Source: CAWJPW01 sp963844845 (GTDB lineage: Bacteria; Acidobacteriota; Thermoanaerobaculia; Thermoanaerobaculales; Sulfomarinibacteraceae). Taken from it: a stretch of 64,000 nt of DNA. Of the stretch, positions 25,754-33,698 are shown in pieces (position 1 is the first letter of the stretch; every line of letters starts with the position of its first letter). The position numbers and the translations under genes were made by a program. The notes below the pieces were generated by a model. That model was not told the DNA's origin. It worked only from the letters and a program-made list of their open reading frames with translations, and did not search any database. The stretch is taken from the NCBI GenBank assembly GCA_963844845.1, contig CAWJPW010000010.1, forward strand, positions 1 through 64,000. Direction: 5' to 3'.

Positions 25754-27112
25754 TCAGGGGCTCGGCGCTGCACTGCCCGAGGTCACACCGTAGTCCGCCA
25801 GGTGCTCGGCCTTCCACTGCATGGCCGCATGGACCCGATCGTATCCGCTCGGGTGGTCGTAGAAGATGAAGCGCTCGATCGCACCCGGCTCGAGCTTGCG
25901 GTACTCGGCGACGCTGATGGCAGATATGGCGAACCCGTCGGGCTGGCGCGATGCGTTGAGGCTGAAGTAGTCCGCCTCCTGCTCGGCGGTCCGGATGATC
26001 GTGCTGAGCGCCGGCGTCATCACCAAGAAGAAGACGGAAAAGAGCGCCACGATGAGCGGCCAGCCTGCAGGATCAGCGACGCCGCTCACTCCCCAGCGCG
26101 CCCCGAAACGGCCAACCAGCCGGCGGAAGGCCCAGGCCACGCAGCCGAACCCGATCACCACGAGCAGACCCAGGTACGTGACGAGCCGATAGACGTGATT
26201 CAGGACGTAGTGGCCCATCTCGTGCGCCATGACGGCCTCGATGCCCTCCTCCGGCACCCGGGTGAGGAGATTGTCGTTCAGGGAGATCCGGATCGTGGGC
26301 CCGAGACCGGAGACGTTGGCGCTGATGCGGTTGGTCTGCCGAGAGGCATCGAACCAGTAGACGTTCTCGGCCGGGATTCCGTTGGCGCGCGCCAGGCTGA
26401 GAATGTGTGAGCGGATCTGCCCGTGCGGCAGCGGCTGGTAGTCGTTGAACAGCGGCGCGATGTAGACCGGCGCCACGGCGATGAGGATGACGAGCAGGAA
26501 CACCCCGGCGACGCCGCCCCAAAGCCACCAGCTCTGTCCGACCCGCCGGAAGACCGCGTACAGTACGAGGAGGCCGACCAGGCCGAGGACCGCGGACACG
26601 GCGAGCTCCACTCCCCAGTCCCGGATCCAGCCACCGAAGGTTTGCGTCGACAGACCGTAGTGCTGCTCGCGCACGAAACCGGTGTAGATCGTCAACGGCA
26701 GCGTCAGCACCGCCGCGAGGATGACGTAGCCGACGCCGAAGAAGCCGGCGTTGAGGGCGGGAAAGCGGGTCCAGCGCGTGTGGTCCCGCAACCAGGAGGC
26801 GACGCGCCCGAACAGCAGCAGTGCGGCGATCGCCAACCCGTACAGCACATCCCACAGGCTGATCCAGTAGCCGCCTTCGAAGTAGGCGTCGGAGCGCTGG
26901 CGCTGCTCGGGAGTCAACAGATCGAGGTAGGCTCTCGTGGCGCGATCCACGTCGAAGCCGCGACCTGCCTGGGCGCCCTCGGGCACCTGCAGCTGGACCT
27001 CCGCGACCTTGCCGAAGCCGGCCGGCCGGGTCTTCGCGGCGTCGCCCTCCGCCCGCTGCGCGATACCCACCACGCCCAGAATCAGAGCCACCGCCATCAT
27101 GTACTTGCGCAT
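25754..27112 (-). CDS. M48 family (Ste24-type) membrane zinc metalloprotease
   Basis: A 452-residue protein with a signal-like N-terminus, several membrane helices (about 85-102, 122-143, 168-190, 198-222), then the zinc site HEMGH (297-301) and the third ligand in EQEADYFSLN. DASRQTNRISANVSGLGPTIRISLND precedes the zinc motif, as in CAAX prenyl protease 1 homologues. It would cleave membrane-associated or misfolded proteins. ATG 27112 has GGAGAG upstream. An upstream in-frame extension comes from the adjacent MITE and is not used. The MITE lies 42 bases upstream, so its promoter may be inside or beyond the element. Confidence 0.88.
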   Translation of the reverse strand: MRKYMMAVALILGVVGIAQRAEGDAAKTRPAGFGKVAEVQLQVPEGAQAGRGFDVDRATRAYLDLLTPEQRQRSDAYFEGGYWISLWDVLYGLAIAALLLFGRVASWLRDHTRWTRFPALNAGFFGVGYVILAAVLTLPLTIYTGFVREQHYGLSTQTFGGWIRDWGVELAVSAVLGLVGLLVLYAVFRRVGQSWWLWGGVAGVFLLVILIAVAPVYIAPLFNDYQPLPHGQIRSHILSLARANGIPAENVYWFDASRQTNRISANVSGLGPTIRISLNDNLLTRVPEEGIEAVMAHEMGHYVLNHVYRLVTYLGLLVVIGFGCVAWAFRRLVGRFGARWGVSGVADPAGWPLIVALFSVFFLVMTPALSTIIRTAEQEADYFSLNASRQPDGFAISAISVAEYRKLEPGAIERFIFYDHPSGYDRVHAAMQWKAEHLADYGVTSGSAAPSP

Positions 27113-27153
27113 CAAGAGCTCTCCCTCGAGGTGATTCGCGTTTCGGACTGGTG

Positions 27154-27314
27154 GTGTCCTGTTTGGAAAATCCCAATGGACTCTTCGCGTGTCATCGCGG
27201 CCCCTGGCTGTGTTGCTCCTCCTCGAAGTAGCGTTGCTACGACTTCGTCGTCGCGCCTTGCCAGGAACCACGCTGGCTGCGCGAATAGCACATAGGACTT
27301 CCCAAACAGGACAC
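27154..27314 (-). mobile_element. 161-bp MITE with GTGTCCTG termini, copy A
   Basis: Terminal inverted repeats GTGTCCTGTTTGG and CCAAACAGGACAC bound 161 bases with no coding capacity. In inverse orientation it is almost identical to copy B. The right side is followed by TA (27315-27316), consistent with CTAG-directed insertion and TA duplication as in IS630/Tc1-like elements; the left TA has decayed. It sits exactly at the stop codon of the gene to its right. Confidence 0.85.
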
Positions 27315-29308
27315 TACTCGAGGTAACCGAGGCTCCTGAGCTGCTGCTCGCGGGCCTCGTCGATGTGCTCGGTCGGCCCCCCGCCGCCACTCGGCGCGGT
27401 GTAGCTCGCCACCGGCGCCAGCCGCTCCGCGTCGGGGCAGAGGCCCCCGGCCGCGCGGCCCGCGAGATCCTCGGCCGGGGGCACGCCGAGGCAGTGGAGG
27501 ACGCTCGGCAGCAGGTCGAGGACGCCGAGGGAGACCGGCTCGGCCCCCGGCGCCACCCCGGGCCCGCACGCGGCCCACATCCCCTCGAGCCGGTGCCGCC
27601 CCTTCGTCAGGTCGGGGTCGACCTCGAAGCCGTGGTCGCTCACCACCCACACGAGGCTGTCGGGCGGCATCGCGGCCCGCACTCGACCGAGGATGGCGTC
27701 GGCAAGCTCGTACGCCGCGTCCACCGGATCGCGCCCACCGAGCAGGGGTGGCGGTGGTACCGCCGGCTCGCCCCCGGGCGGAGCGTGGAACGGCAGGTAG
27801 GCGTGCTGCAGGCGGTCGGTGACGGTGACCACGATCGCGACGAGCTGCGGGTCGAGACGCTGGATCGACGCCACCGCGAGGTCGCCGTGGTTCCTCTCGA
27901 CCTCGAGGATCTGCTCGGCCAGGACCCCGTCGAGCCGCCTGTCGCGCCGCGCGACCCAGCCCGGACCCTCGACCACGTATGGACGCTCCCTGTCGGCGAG
28001 CAGGTCGTCCGGCAGGCCAGCCGCAAAGGGAGGGTGCGGGTTCCACGGCGCAGTGATGGGCTGCGAGAAATAGAGCCTCATTCGAGTCGGGCTCGCCTCG
28101 AGCACGCTCGCGAGGAGCACCGCATCGAGCTCTCCAGCCTGCACGCTCACCCATCTCGGAGTGCCGTCAACCGGGAGCACGACGGGTCTCGTGAGCGTGA
28201 CTCCGGAGAGTGCGACTCCCTCGGCCGCGAACCTCGCAGGGACCTCGAACCAGCGCCCGACCTGCGGAGGCCGATGTTTGATCAGCATCTCGAGGAACAG
28301 GTTGTGCAGGTCGAGGGAAGGCGCCTCCCGGGGTACTGCGCCGAGGTGAAGGTCGACCCTCCAGCTGCCGTCGGCGGCAGGGGCGAGACGACGCGTCGGC
28401 ACAGCACCGTTCTCCTCCTCGGTGCTCGCCACAGTGCCCACCGGCATCTCGATCGCCCAGGCATCGAGCCACGGCACCGGCATGCCGGCAACGACCGCGA
28501 CCCCGTCGAGCCGGGCGGGAGGCCAGGTGCCCGGCACGTTGATCACCAGCGCACTCTGACCATGTGCGGAGAACAGGTCCCACAGCGGCGCCGCTCTCAG
28601 GTTGCGGCGGTCGGCGTCGTACCAGCCAGAAATCCCGTGTACCCGAGGCGGCTGACCGGTGAACATGCTGCTCCACACCACGGGTGAGGAGAGTGGCTCG
28701 ATGGACTGCAGCACTCCGTGCTGACCCTCCTTGACCACTCTTGCCAGGTTGGGCAGCTTGCCGGCGGCCATGAGCGGTCCGGCCACGCCCCAGTCGCCGC
28801 CGTCGAAGCCGACGACGACGAGAGGCCGGGTGGGGAAGTGGTCGGTCACCCGCTGGGCGAGACGAGCCGCCGCCCCTCTCGGCACCGCAAAGTGCTGGCT
28901 CACCACGAGCGGCGCGGCGATGCAGGCGAGCAGGGCCGCCGTACCCGCCGTGCGCCGGACCGGGCCGCCGTTCAAGGCCAGTCCGATCCCCGCACCCACG
29001 AGGACCCCTGCGGTCAGGCAGGCTGCGTCGATGACGAGACCTCGAAGGCCCCACAGCAGGGTGGCGCGGTAGTACGGCGCGAGCAGGGCGGGTACCGCGA
29101 GGAGCGACACCAGCACCGCTCCGAGCACGGGAAGCGGACGCGCCGCGGCCGGTCCGAGCACGCGCAGCCCGGCGACGACGGCGAGGGCCGCAGCGACGTG
29201 GGCGCCGAGGACGACCCCGGCGAGCGGCACCGCGCGACCGTAGACGACGAGCCACAGCACACCGGCCGCAGTGCCGGCAGCCACCGCAACGAGCAGAGAC
29301 TTTCGCAC
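27314..29308 (-). CDS. Membrane-anchored type I phosphodiesterase/alkaline-phosphatase-superfamily protein
   Basis: A 664-residue protein. The N-terminal 150 residues have about five membrane helices. The rest is an alkaline-phosphatase-fold domain: VVGFDGGDWGV (metal site), LSSPVVWSSMFTGQPPRVHGISGW (nucleophile region), LVINVPGTWPP, and VWVVSDHGFEVD with GRHRLEGMW for later metal ligands. Such enzymes hydrolyse phosphodiesters or act as sulfatase-like transferases on the periplasmic face. GTG 29308 is chosen because GGGAGGAG precedes it; ATG 29341 is an in-frame alternative. The TAG stop is formed at the border of MITE copy A. Confidence 0.8.
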   Translation of the reverse strand: MRKSLLVAVAAGTAAGVLWLVVYGRAVPLAGVVLGAHVAAALAVVAGLRVLGPAAARPLPVLGAVLVSLLAVPALLAPYYRATLLWGLRGLVIDAACLTAGVLVGAGIGLALNGGPVRRTAGTAALLACIAAPLVVSQHFAVPRGAAARLAQRVTDHFPTRPLVVVGFDGGDWGVAGPLMAAGKLPNLARVVKEGQHGVLQSIEPLSSPVVWSSMFTGQPPRVHGISGWYDADRRNLRAAPLWDLFSAHGQSALVINVPGTWPPARLDGVAVVAGMPVPWLDAWAIEMPVGTVASTEEENGAVPTRRLAPAADGSWRVDLHLGAVPREAPSLDLHNLFLEMLIKHRPPQVGRWFEVPARFAAEGVALSGVTLTRPVVLPVDGTPRWVSVQAGELDAVLLASVLEASPTRMRLYFSQPITAPWNPHPPFAAGLPDDLLADRERPYVVEGPGWVARRDRRLDGVLAEQILEVERNHGDLAVASIQRLDPQLVAIVVTVTDRLQHAYLPFHAPPGGEPAVPPPPLLGGRDPVDAAYELADAILGRVRAAMPPDSLVWVVSDHGFEVDPDLTKGRHRLEGMWAACGPGVAPGAEPVSLGVLDLLPSVLHCLGVPPAEDLAGRAAGGLCPDAERLAPVASYTAPSGGGGPTEHIDEAREQQLRSLGYLE

Positions 29309-29615
29309 CCTCTCCTCCCTAACGGTGACGGTAGCATGCATGGGTTTCGACGTTCTCGATCTCGTCCTCGACACGCACCGCGGCCGGCTCGGCATGAGTA
29401 CCCCGACTCAACTCCACTACCAACTTTGCATATAGTTGATCCGACCCCTTCGTCATCGCCGCGGACGGCGTCGCCCGCCGACCCGTTCGCCATGTTCTTA
29501 TTGCGCTTGATTCGCAGGCGCACACTTGATAGCCTCGACTCATCGACGATCGGCTACGGCGGCGCGTGACACCCGGCCAGGGCGCTGGAAGCCCGCGTCG
29601 TGAGGGAGGCATGTG
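29309..29615. other. Divergent intergenic region
   Basis: This gap separates a minus-strand and a plus-strand gene, so promoters for both must lie here. It is somewhat AT-richer around 29420-29550 (for example TTGCATATAGTTGATC and CACACTTGATAGCC), but no convincing -35/-10 pair can be fixed and no gene is seen. Confidence 0.35.
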
Positions 29616-30758
29616 ATGGACCGATCCACAGCCCGCCAGACGTCCTCTGCCGCTCCCCGCTCGAGGCCGGCGCGCACCCACAGCAGTGCCTCGGCCCTCG
29701 TGACCGGGCTGGTGGCCGCTCTGCTCGCCACGTTCGGTCAGGCGGGCACGGCCGACGCCACGAGCATGATTTCCTACGTGCACGCCGCCACCAGCGCCAA
29801 CATCACCGGGCCCAGCGACGAGCTCACAGAGCTCGACAACCCGGTGAACAACGACAACCCCGACGCGCGCATCCTGGTGACTCAGAACTGGGACCCCGCG
29901 GGGGCCGGCGGAGTCTACAACCCTCACGTCGTGGGCTTGGTCTACTACGCTGATTTCTCGGGCGGCGGAAGCTGGTACATCCGCAACCAGGACGGGGGCA
30001 CGATCAGCGAGGGCGCCGCCTTCAACGTCCTCATCCTGGGCCCGGACACGCTCTCGTTCGTCCACCTCACCTCGTCCGCCAACACCTCGGGGCGGGCATC
30101 GACCCTCGACCCCTTCGACCCCGACTGCCTCCTCTGCCCCCACGGCACGCGGATACTCTACACTCCGACGCAGTCCGCGTTCGGCCTTGAGGGCGGCGCC
30201 TTCGACCACCACTCGGCGGTGCTGTACGGCAGCCCGTCGTACGCGCTGGTCACCGAGAGCCGGGTGGCGGGCACCATCGAGCCGATGCCCACCGGCGTGC
30301 TCTTCAACGTCCTGATCGCCGACTCTCCCGGCGTCGCCAGCTCGCCCGGAACATCTTTCGTGCACACCGCGAGCGCGGGGACCATCACGGCCGACTGGAC
30401 CACCATCACGAACCCCGCCCTCGACGGCGACTGGAACGCCGTGTTCTTCGTGAACCTGGCGGGGCCGGTGGACACCCGCGTGCCGCACCCGCTAGGCGTC
30501 TACTACACGGCGGGCCTGAAGTGGTCGATCTTCTTCGAGGACGACGCGAACATGATCCCCGACACCTACTACAACGTCTACATCCCGCCGATCCTCAGCG
30601 ACGGCTTCGAGAGCGGCGACCCCTCGTGGTGGAGCAGCGCCGCGGGCGCCACGACGCGGGCGACCGCCCGGCAGGCCGCGGCCGGCAGCCCATCCACCGA
30701 GCAGCGCGACCCCCGCAGCCGGCTCGACGTGATCGCGGCGCATCCCCGCAGGCGGTGA
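29616..30758 (+). CDS. Secreted protein with three ~95-residue repeats and DGFESGD tail
   Basis: A 380-residue exported protein: a long basic N-region, then a hydrophobic signal (ALVTGLVAALLATFGQAGTADA). Three tandem beta repeats follow, each starting (F/Y)VH..(S/A) and ending in (F/Y)NV(L/Y)I, with N-x-D-x-A-R/V, W-D, and VGVYY or VGLVYY in the middle. At about residue 328 comes ILSDGFESGDPSWWS, the recurring C-terminal tail, but here about 40 further low-complexity residues follow, which may reflect a late frameshift. ATG 29616 follows GAGGGAGG. Likely surface or extracellular; ligand unknown. Confidence 0.72.
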   Translation: MDRSTARQTSSAAPRSRPARTHSSASALVTGLVAALLATFGQAGTADATSMISYVHAATSANITGPSDELTELDNPVNNDNPDARILVTQNWDPAGAGGVYNPHVVGLVYYADFSGGGSWYIRNQDGGTISEGAAFNVLILGPDTLSFVHLTSSANTSGRASTLDPFDPDCLLCPHGTRILYTPTQSAFGLEGGAFDHHSAVLYGSPSYALVTESRVAGTIEPMPTGVLFNVLIADSPGVASSPGTSFVHTASAGTITADWTTITNPALDGDWNAVFFVNLAGPVDTRVPHPLGVYYTAGLKWSIFFEDDANMIPDTYYNVYIPPILSDGFESGDPSWWSSAAGATTRATARQAAAGSPSTEQRDPRSRLDVIAAHPRRR

Positions 30759-30859
30759 GCCGCCAAGCCCGACCGCCGCCCCCATCGTCGCCGCGGTCGG
30801 ACACGTCACCCTTGCCCCGCACCAGCTCGTCCAGATCGCAGCGCGGTGGGTATCGCCCT

Positions 30860-31423
30860 TCAGGCAAGCTGCCGTAGGTGGTCGGCGGCCGGCTCGCGCG
30901 GCGGCGGCGGCGGCACCTCCTTGGGATAGCCCATCGCCATGATCGCGACCACCACGGCCCCCTCGGGCACACCGAGGATCGCCCGCGCCGGCGGCGCCGC
31001 GCCGAGGGACAGCCACACCGAGCCGATGCCCGCGTCCCACGCAGCGAGCGACATGTTCTGCACCGCTGCCGCTGCGCTAAGCGGGTTCTCGGCCTTGTCG
31101 AGGGGCTCCGCCCCCGGCCGGCTCACCACCGCCACCAGCAGCGGCGCGCCGCCGAAGTCCTCGCGCAGCGACGTGAGCCCCTTGCGGCGCGGCGGCGGCA
31201 GGTCCGGAGCGGCCAGCAGCTCGTCGGCCTTGGCCTGGAGCAGCACGAGCAGCCGCGCGCGGGCCTCGGGGCCGATGATCACGAAGTCCCACGGCTGTGC
31301 GTTGCCGTGGGACGGCGCCCACATTCCGGCCTCGAAGATCGTGTCCCGGATGTCCGACGGAATCGCCTGCGCCGTGAAGCTGCGCACTGTCCGCCGCTGC
31401 TTGAGATGATCGAACATGTCCAT
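30860..31423 (-). CDS. Nitroreductase family protein
   Basis: A 187-residue flavoprotein of the nitroreductase (NfsA/RdxA-like) fold: FDHLKQRRTVRSFTAQAIP at the N-terminus (FMN phosphate binding), AGMWAPSHGNAQPWDFVII, and NMSLAAWDAGIGSVWLS with GYPKEVPPPP near the end. It would use FMN and NAD(P)H to reduce nitro or quinone compounds. ATG 31423 follows GGAGGGG, and the long upstream extension of the frame is rejected. It is monocistronic here. Confidence 0.85.
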   Translation of the reverse strand: MDMFDHLKQRRTVRSFTAQAIPSDIRDTIFEAGMWAPSHGNAQPWDFVIIGPEARARLLVLLQAKADELLAAPDLPPPRRKGLTSLREDFGGAPLLVAVVSRPGAEPLDKAENPLSAAAAVQNMSLAAWDAGIGSVWLSLGAAPPARAILGVPEGAVVVAIMAMGYPKEVPPPPPREPAADHLRQLA

Positions 31424-31652
31424 AACGCCCCTCCCAGAATCGACCTCGCGACCCAGATCGCCGGCCAGCCTCAGAACACGCTCCATCCTACGCCCACCGA
31501 CACGGTCTGTCGGCCCGTGCTCCATGCTTGGGCTCCACCCCCGGCAGGACGGCATGGGCGCGATGACCCTGCAGTCGCCTCAGCATCCGCCGCGTCACGA
31601 CCCCGCGGTGGGCCGGGGGCCCATGGCATTATCGTGGCATCTCCGATGGGTA

Positions 31653-32672
31653 TCAGAACATCCAGTTCGACCAACCCACGAGGCCGCCGGAGTCGAAATC
31701 GTGCGAGAAGATCAGCCCACACGGTCCGCCCGGCGCGGCGGGCATGCCGACCAGAGGCGGCTTGGTGTAACAGAATCGCTCGCGGAACTGAGTGTTCAGC
31801 GAGCCGAGGTGCCACACGGCGATGTCGTTGATCTCCGCCGGAGAGAGGCACCCGACGCCTACGTTGATCTCGCCCGACAGCCAGAGGGAGTTCAACCACC
31901 ACTGGATGCCGTAAGGGGTCAGATCAGCGACGTCGAAGTTCTCGTCGCAGCCTCCGGTGATGCCGCAGCACGAGACGTGACCGTAGCCGTCGGCGTGCCG
32001 CGTCTCGTGGGCGTACAGGGCGATGTTCCCGATGATTCCCCGCCAGTAACGGTCGAAGTCCCGGTTGAAGTCGTCACTCTCCCCCACCACGATATAGAGC
32101 TCGCCCTCGAGCTCCTGACAGCACCATGCGCCGCTGCCCTTGAGGTTGATGCCGTCGATCTTCGATTTCATCCATTCATACAGCGTTCCGCCCGTCCACG
32201 GGAGGTGCCCCGCCATGCCTTGGTCCATGTAGTAGATCGCCCGCAACCCCTGGATCACGACGAGCTCGTCGGTCCAGTCGGCGATCGGCACCGCAGAGAC
32301 CGGCCCGGTGCAGCTGAGCGACCCCACCAGGACGTCGTTGTGACGGAGATGAAAATCACTGCGAATCTGTGAGTAGGCCGGGTCCTGGGTGGGACAGACC
32401 TCGAGGAACTCCCCGATGTTTTCGATCGTACCGACGGTGACGGACGACGCGCCGGCCGACCGCACCTGAGGGGTCCACGACCACTCCCCTTCGAGCGGCA
32501 CCTCCGACGGGCCCCGAACGGTTCCCAGCGTCTCCGCCGGCTGCTCCATCCGACATGGGGGCGGGCCTCCTGTCGGGGTCGGGCCCGTGAGCACCCCGTC
32601 GTTCCCGGCTGCCGCCGGAAGCGCCGCCAAGGCCGCGGCGCCAAGCATCATAAGTGACGCGCTGAAATCCAC
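31653..32672 (-). CDS. Secreted putative zinc protease with HExxHxxGxxH motif and DFDSGG...W tail
   Basis: About 339 residues with a signal peptide (LMMLGAAALAALPAAAG). HETRHADGYGH (residues 222-232) fits the metzincin consensus HExxHxxGxxH, preceded by a hydrophobic helix (IIGNIALYA). Several cysteines follow (SCCGITGGC, VGVGC), consistent with disulfides. The C-terminus reads GLIFSHDFDSGGLVGWSNWMF, a variant of the DGFESGD..W tail of neighbouring secreted proteins. No clear Met-turn was found, so peptidase activity is inferred from the motif alone. GTG 32672 (AGGGGAAAG upstream) is the likely start; GTG 32705 at the MITE border is in frame but less likely. Confidence 0.65.
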   Translation of the reverse strand: MDFSASLMMLGAAALAALPAAAGNDGVLTGPTPTGGPPPCRMEQPAETLGTVRGPSEVPLEGEWSWTPQVRSAGASSVTVGTIENIGEFLEVCPTQDPAYSQIRSDFHLRHNDVLVGSLSCTGPVSAVPIADWTDELVVIQGLRAIYYMDQGMAGHLPWTGGTLYEWMKSKIDGINLKGSGAWCCQELEGELYIVVGESDDFNRDFDRYWRGIIGNIALYAHETRHADGYGHVSCCGITGGCDENFDVADLTPYGIQWWLNSLWLSGEINVGVGCLSPAEINDIAVWHLGSLNTQFRERFCYTKPPLVGMPAAPGGPCGLIFSHDFDSGGLVGWSNWMF

Positions 32673-32707
32673 TTTCTTTCCCCTGCGCAGTTCTTGTTTC
32701 CACACTA

Positions 32708-32868
32708 GTGTCCTGTTTGGGAAGTCCTATGTGCTAGTCGCGCAGCCAGCGTGGTTCCTGGCAAGGCGCGACGACGAAGTCGTAGCAACGCTACTTCGAG
32801 GAGGAGCAACGCAGCCAGGGGCCGCGATGACAAGCGAATAGTCCATTGGGATTTTCCAAACAGGACAC
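32708..32868 (+). mobile_element. 161-bp MITE with GTGTCCTG termini, copy B
   Basis: A full-length copy with perfect GTGTCCTGTTTGG / CCAAACAGGACAC ends and TA on both sides (32706-32707 and 32869-32870), so the original target was CTAG. It has no coding capacity. It is almost identical to copy A in inverse, suggesting recent movement by a transposase encoded elsewhere. It lies 36 bases upstream of the metzincin-like gene. Confidence 0.88.
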
Positions 32869-33058
32869 TAGCATGATGGGTCCCATCAGGGGTCCCAGCC
32901 TCGGCATAACGGTATTGTGACGATTCTCATGGGTGCCGGATCGACACTCTTGGCACTCCTTCTGCGCTGCCACCCACGACCACCCCACCTCGAGCCATCG
33001 GCCCGACCCGGAGCGTACGGACGCGTACGATGGTCTCGATCGAGAGTCCGGGGAGTTC

Positions 33059-33274
33059 ATGAATGAGCAGGGGATGACGAGACTGGCGGGAGCGCTCGAC
33101 TACGGGGCGGGAGGCGTGGGCTTTCCCACCAAGACGACAACATCCGGAGCCTCCATCGTGTTGACCACGCTGATCTTCGTGGACGGCTTCGAAACCTCCG
33201 ACATATCGCGGTGGTCGGAGCCGGAGCCGAGAGATCAGCCAGCTCGGCTTCCTCATCGCCGCCCTCAGACATGA
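33059..33274 (+). CDS. Short protein or gene remnant ending in a DGFETSD...W tail
   Basis: 71 residues from ATG 33059, which follows GGGGAG. The centre reads LTTLIFVDGFETSDISRWSEPEP, the same C-terminal tail found on several secreted proteins in this window, but no signal peptide or full domain precedes it. It is more likely the 3' remnant of a deleted secreted-protein gene than a working small protein. Confidence 0.4.
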   Translation: MNEQGMTRLAGALDYGAGGVGFPTKTTTSGASIVLTTLIFVDGFETSDISRWSEPEPRDQPARLPHRRPQT

Positions 33275-33698
33275 TCACCTTGCGCAGCAGGAAGAGCGAC
33301 TACTCGGAGCCCTTGCCATAGAGCATGCGCTCGGTGCGGAACTGGCCGATGCTCTCGGCCCCAAACTCGATCGCCTGACGGGCGCCACCGGAGGTGGCCT
33401 CCGATGAAGGCGAGGCGCTGCGATCGTGTGCGCGCTTCAAAGTCGTCCGTGACCGGTGCTCTTCGTTGGATCTCACACTCAATTTTTGTTTTGTATTATA
33501 TTGTGAGTCTCATTTGATGTTTGTGAATTGCACCAATTCGACGGAGATGTTATAAGCAACTCAGGACTTCATTCGTCCCTTTGGGAGAGACATCCGCACA
33601 AAGCACTCACGACACGAACCGGGTTGCCTTCGGCCGAAGCCCTCCACGACAGGGTGGAGCAGCTGGGCGTGGCCCACGACCCCTCGAGGAGTCTCGCC
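33275..33698. promoter_or_regulatory. AT-rich leader region before the large lipoprotein gene
   Basis: A strikingly AT-rich island (about 33481-33550, with TTTTTGTTTTGTATTATATT) stands out from the GC-rich surroundings just upstream of the large gene, so it is a likely promoter region. The plus frame stays open from 33528 to the gene, but the first part has no protein character. A minus-strand frame at 33300-33482 has no recognisable family. Confidence 0.35.

Noticed and set aside
27154..32868. MITE copies A and B read as ends of one composite transposon enclosing 27.3-32.7 kb
   Set aside because: Each copy is complete with both of its own ends, and B has its own TA pair, so they are separate insertions.
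33300..33482. 60-residue minus-strand frame
   Set aside because: No ribosome site, family or conserved pattern could be supported.
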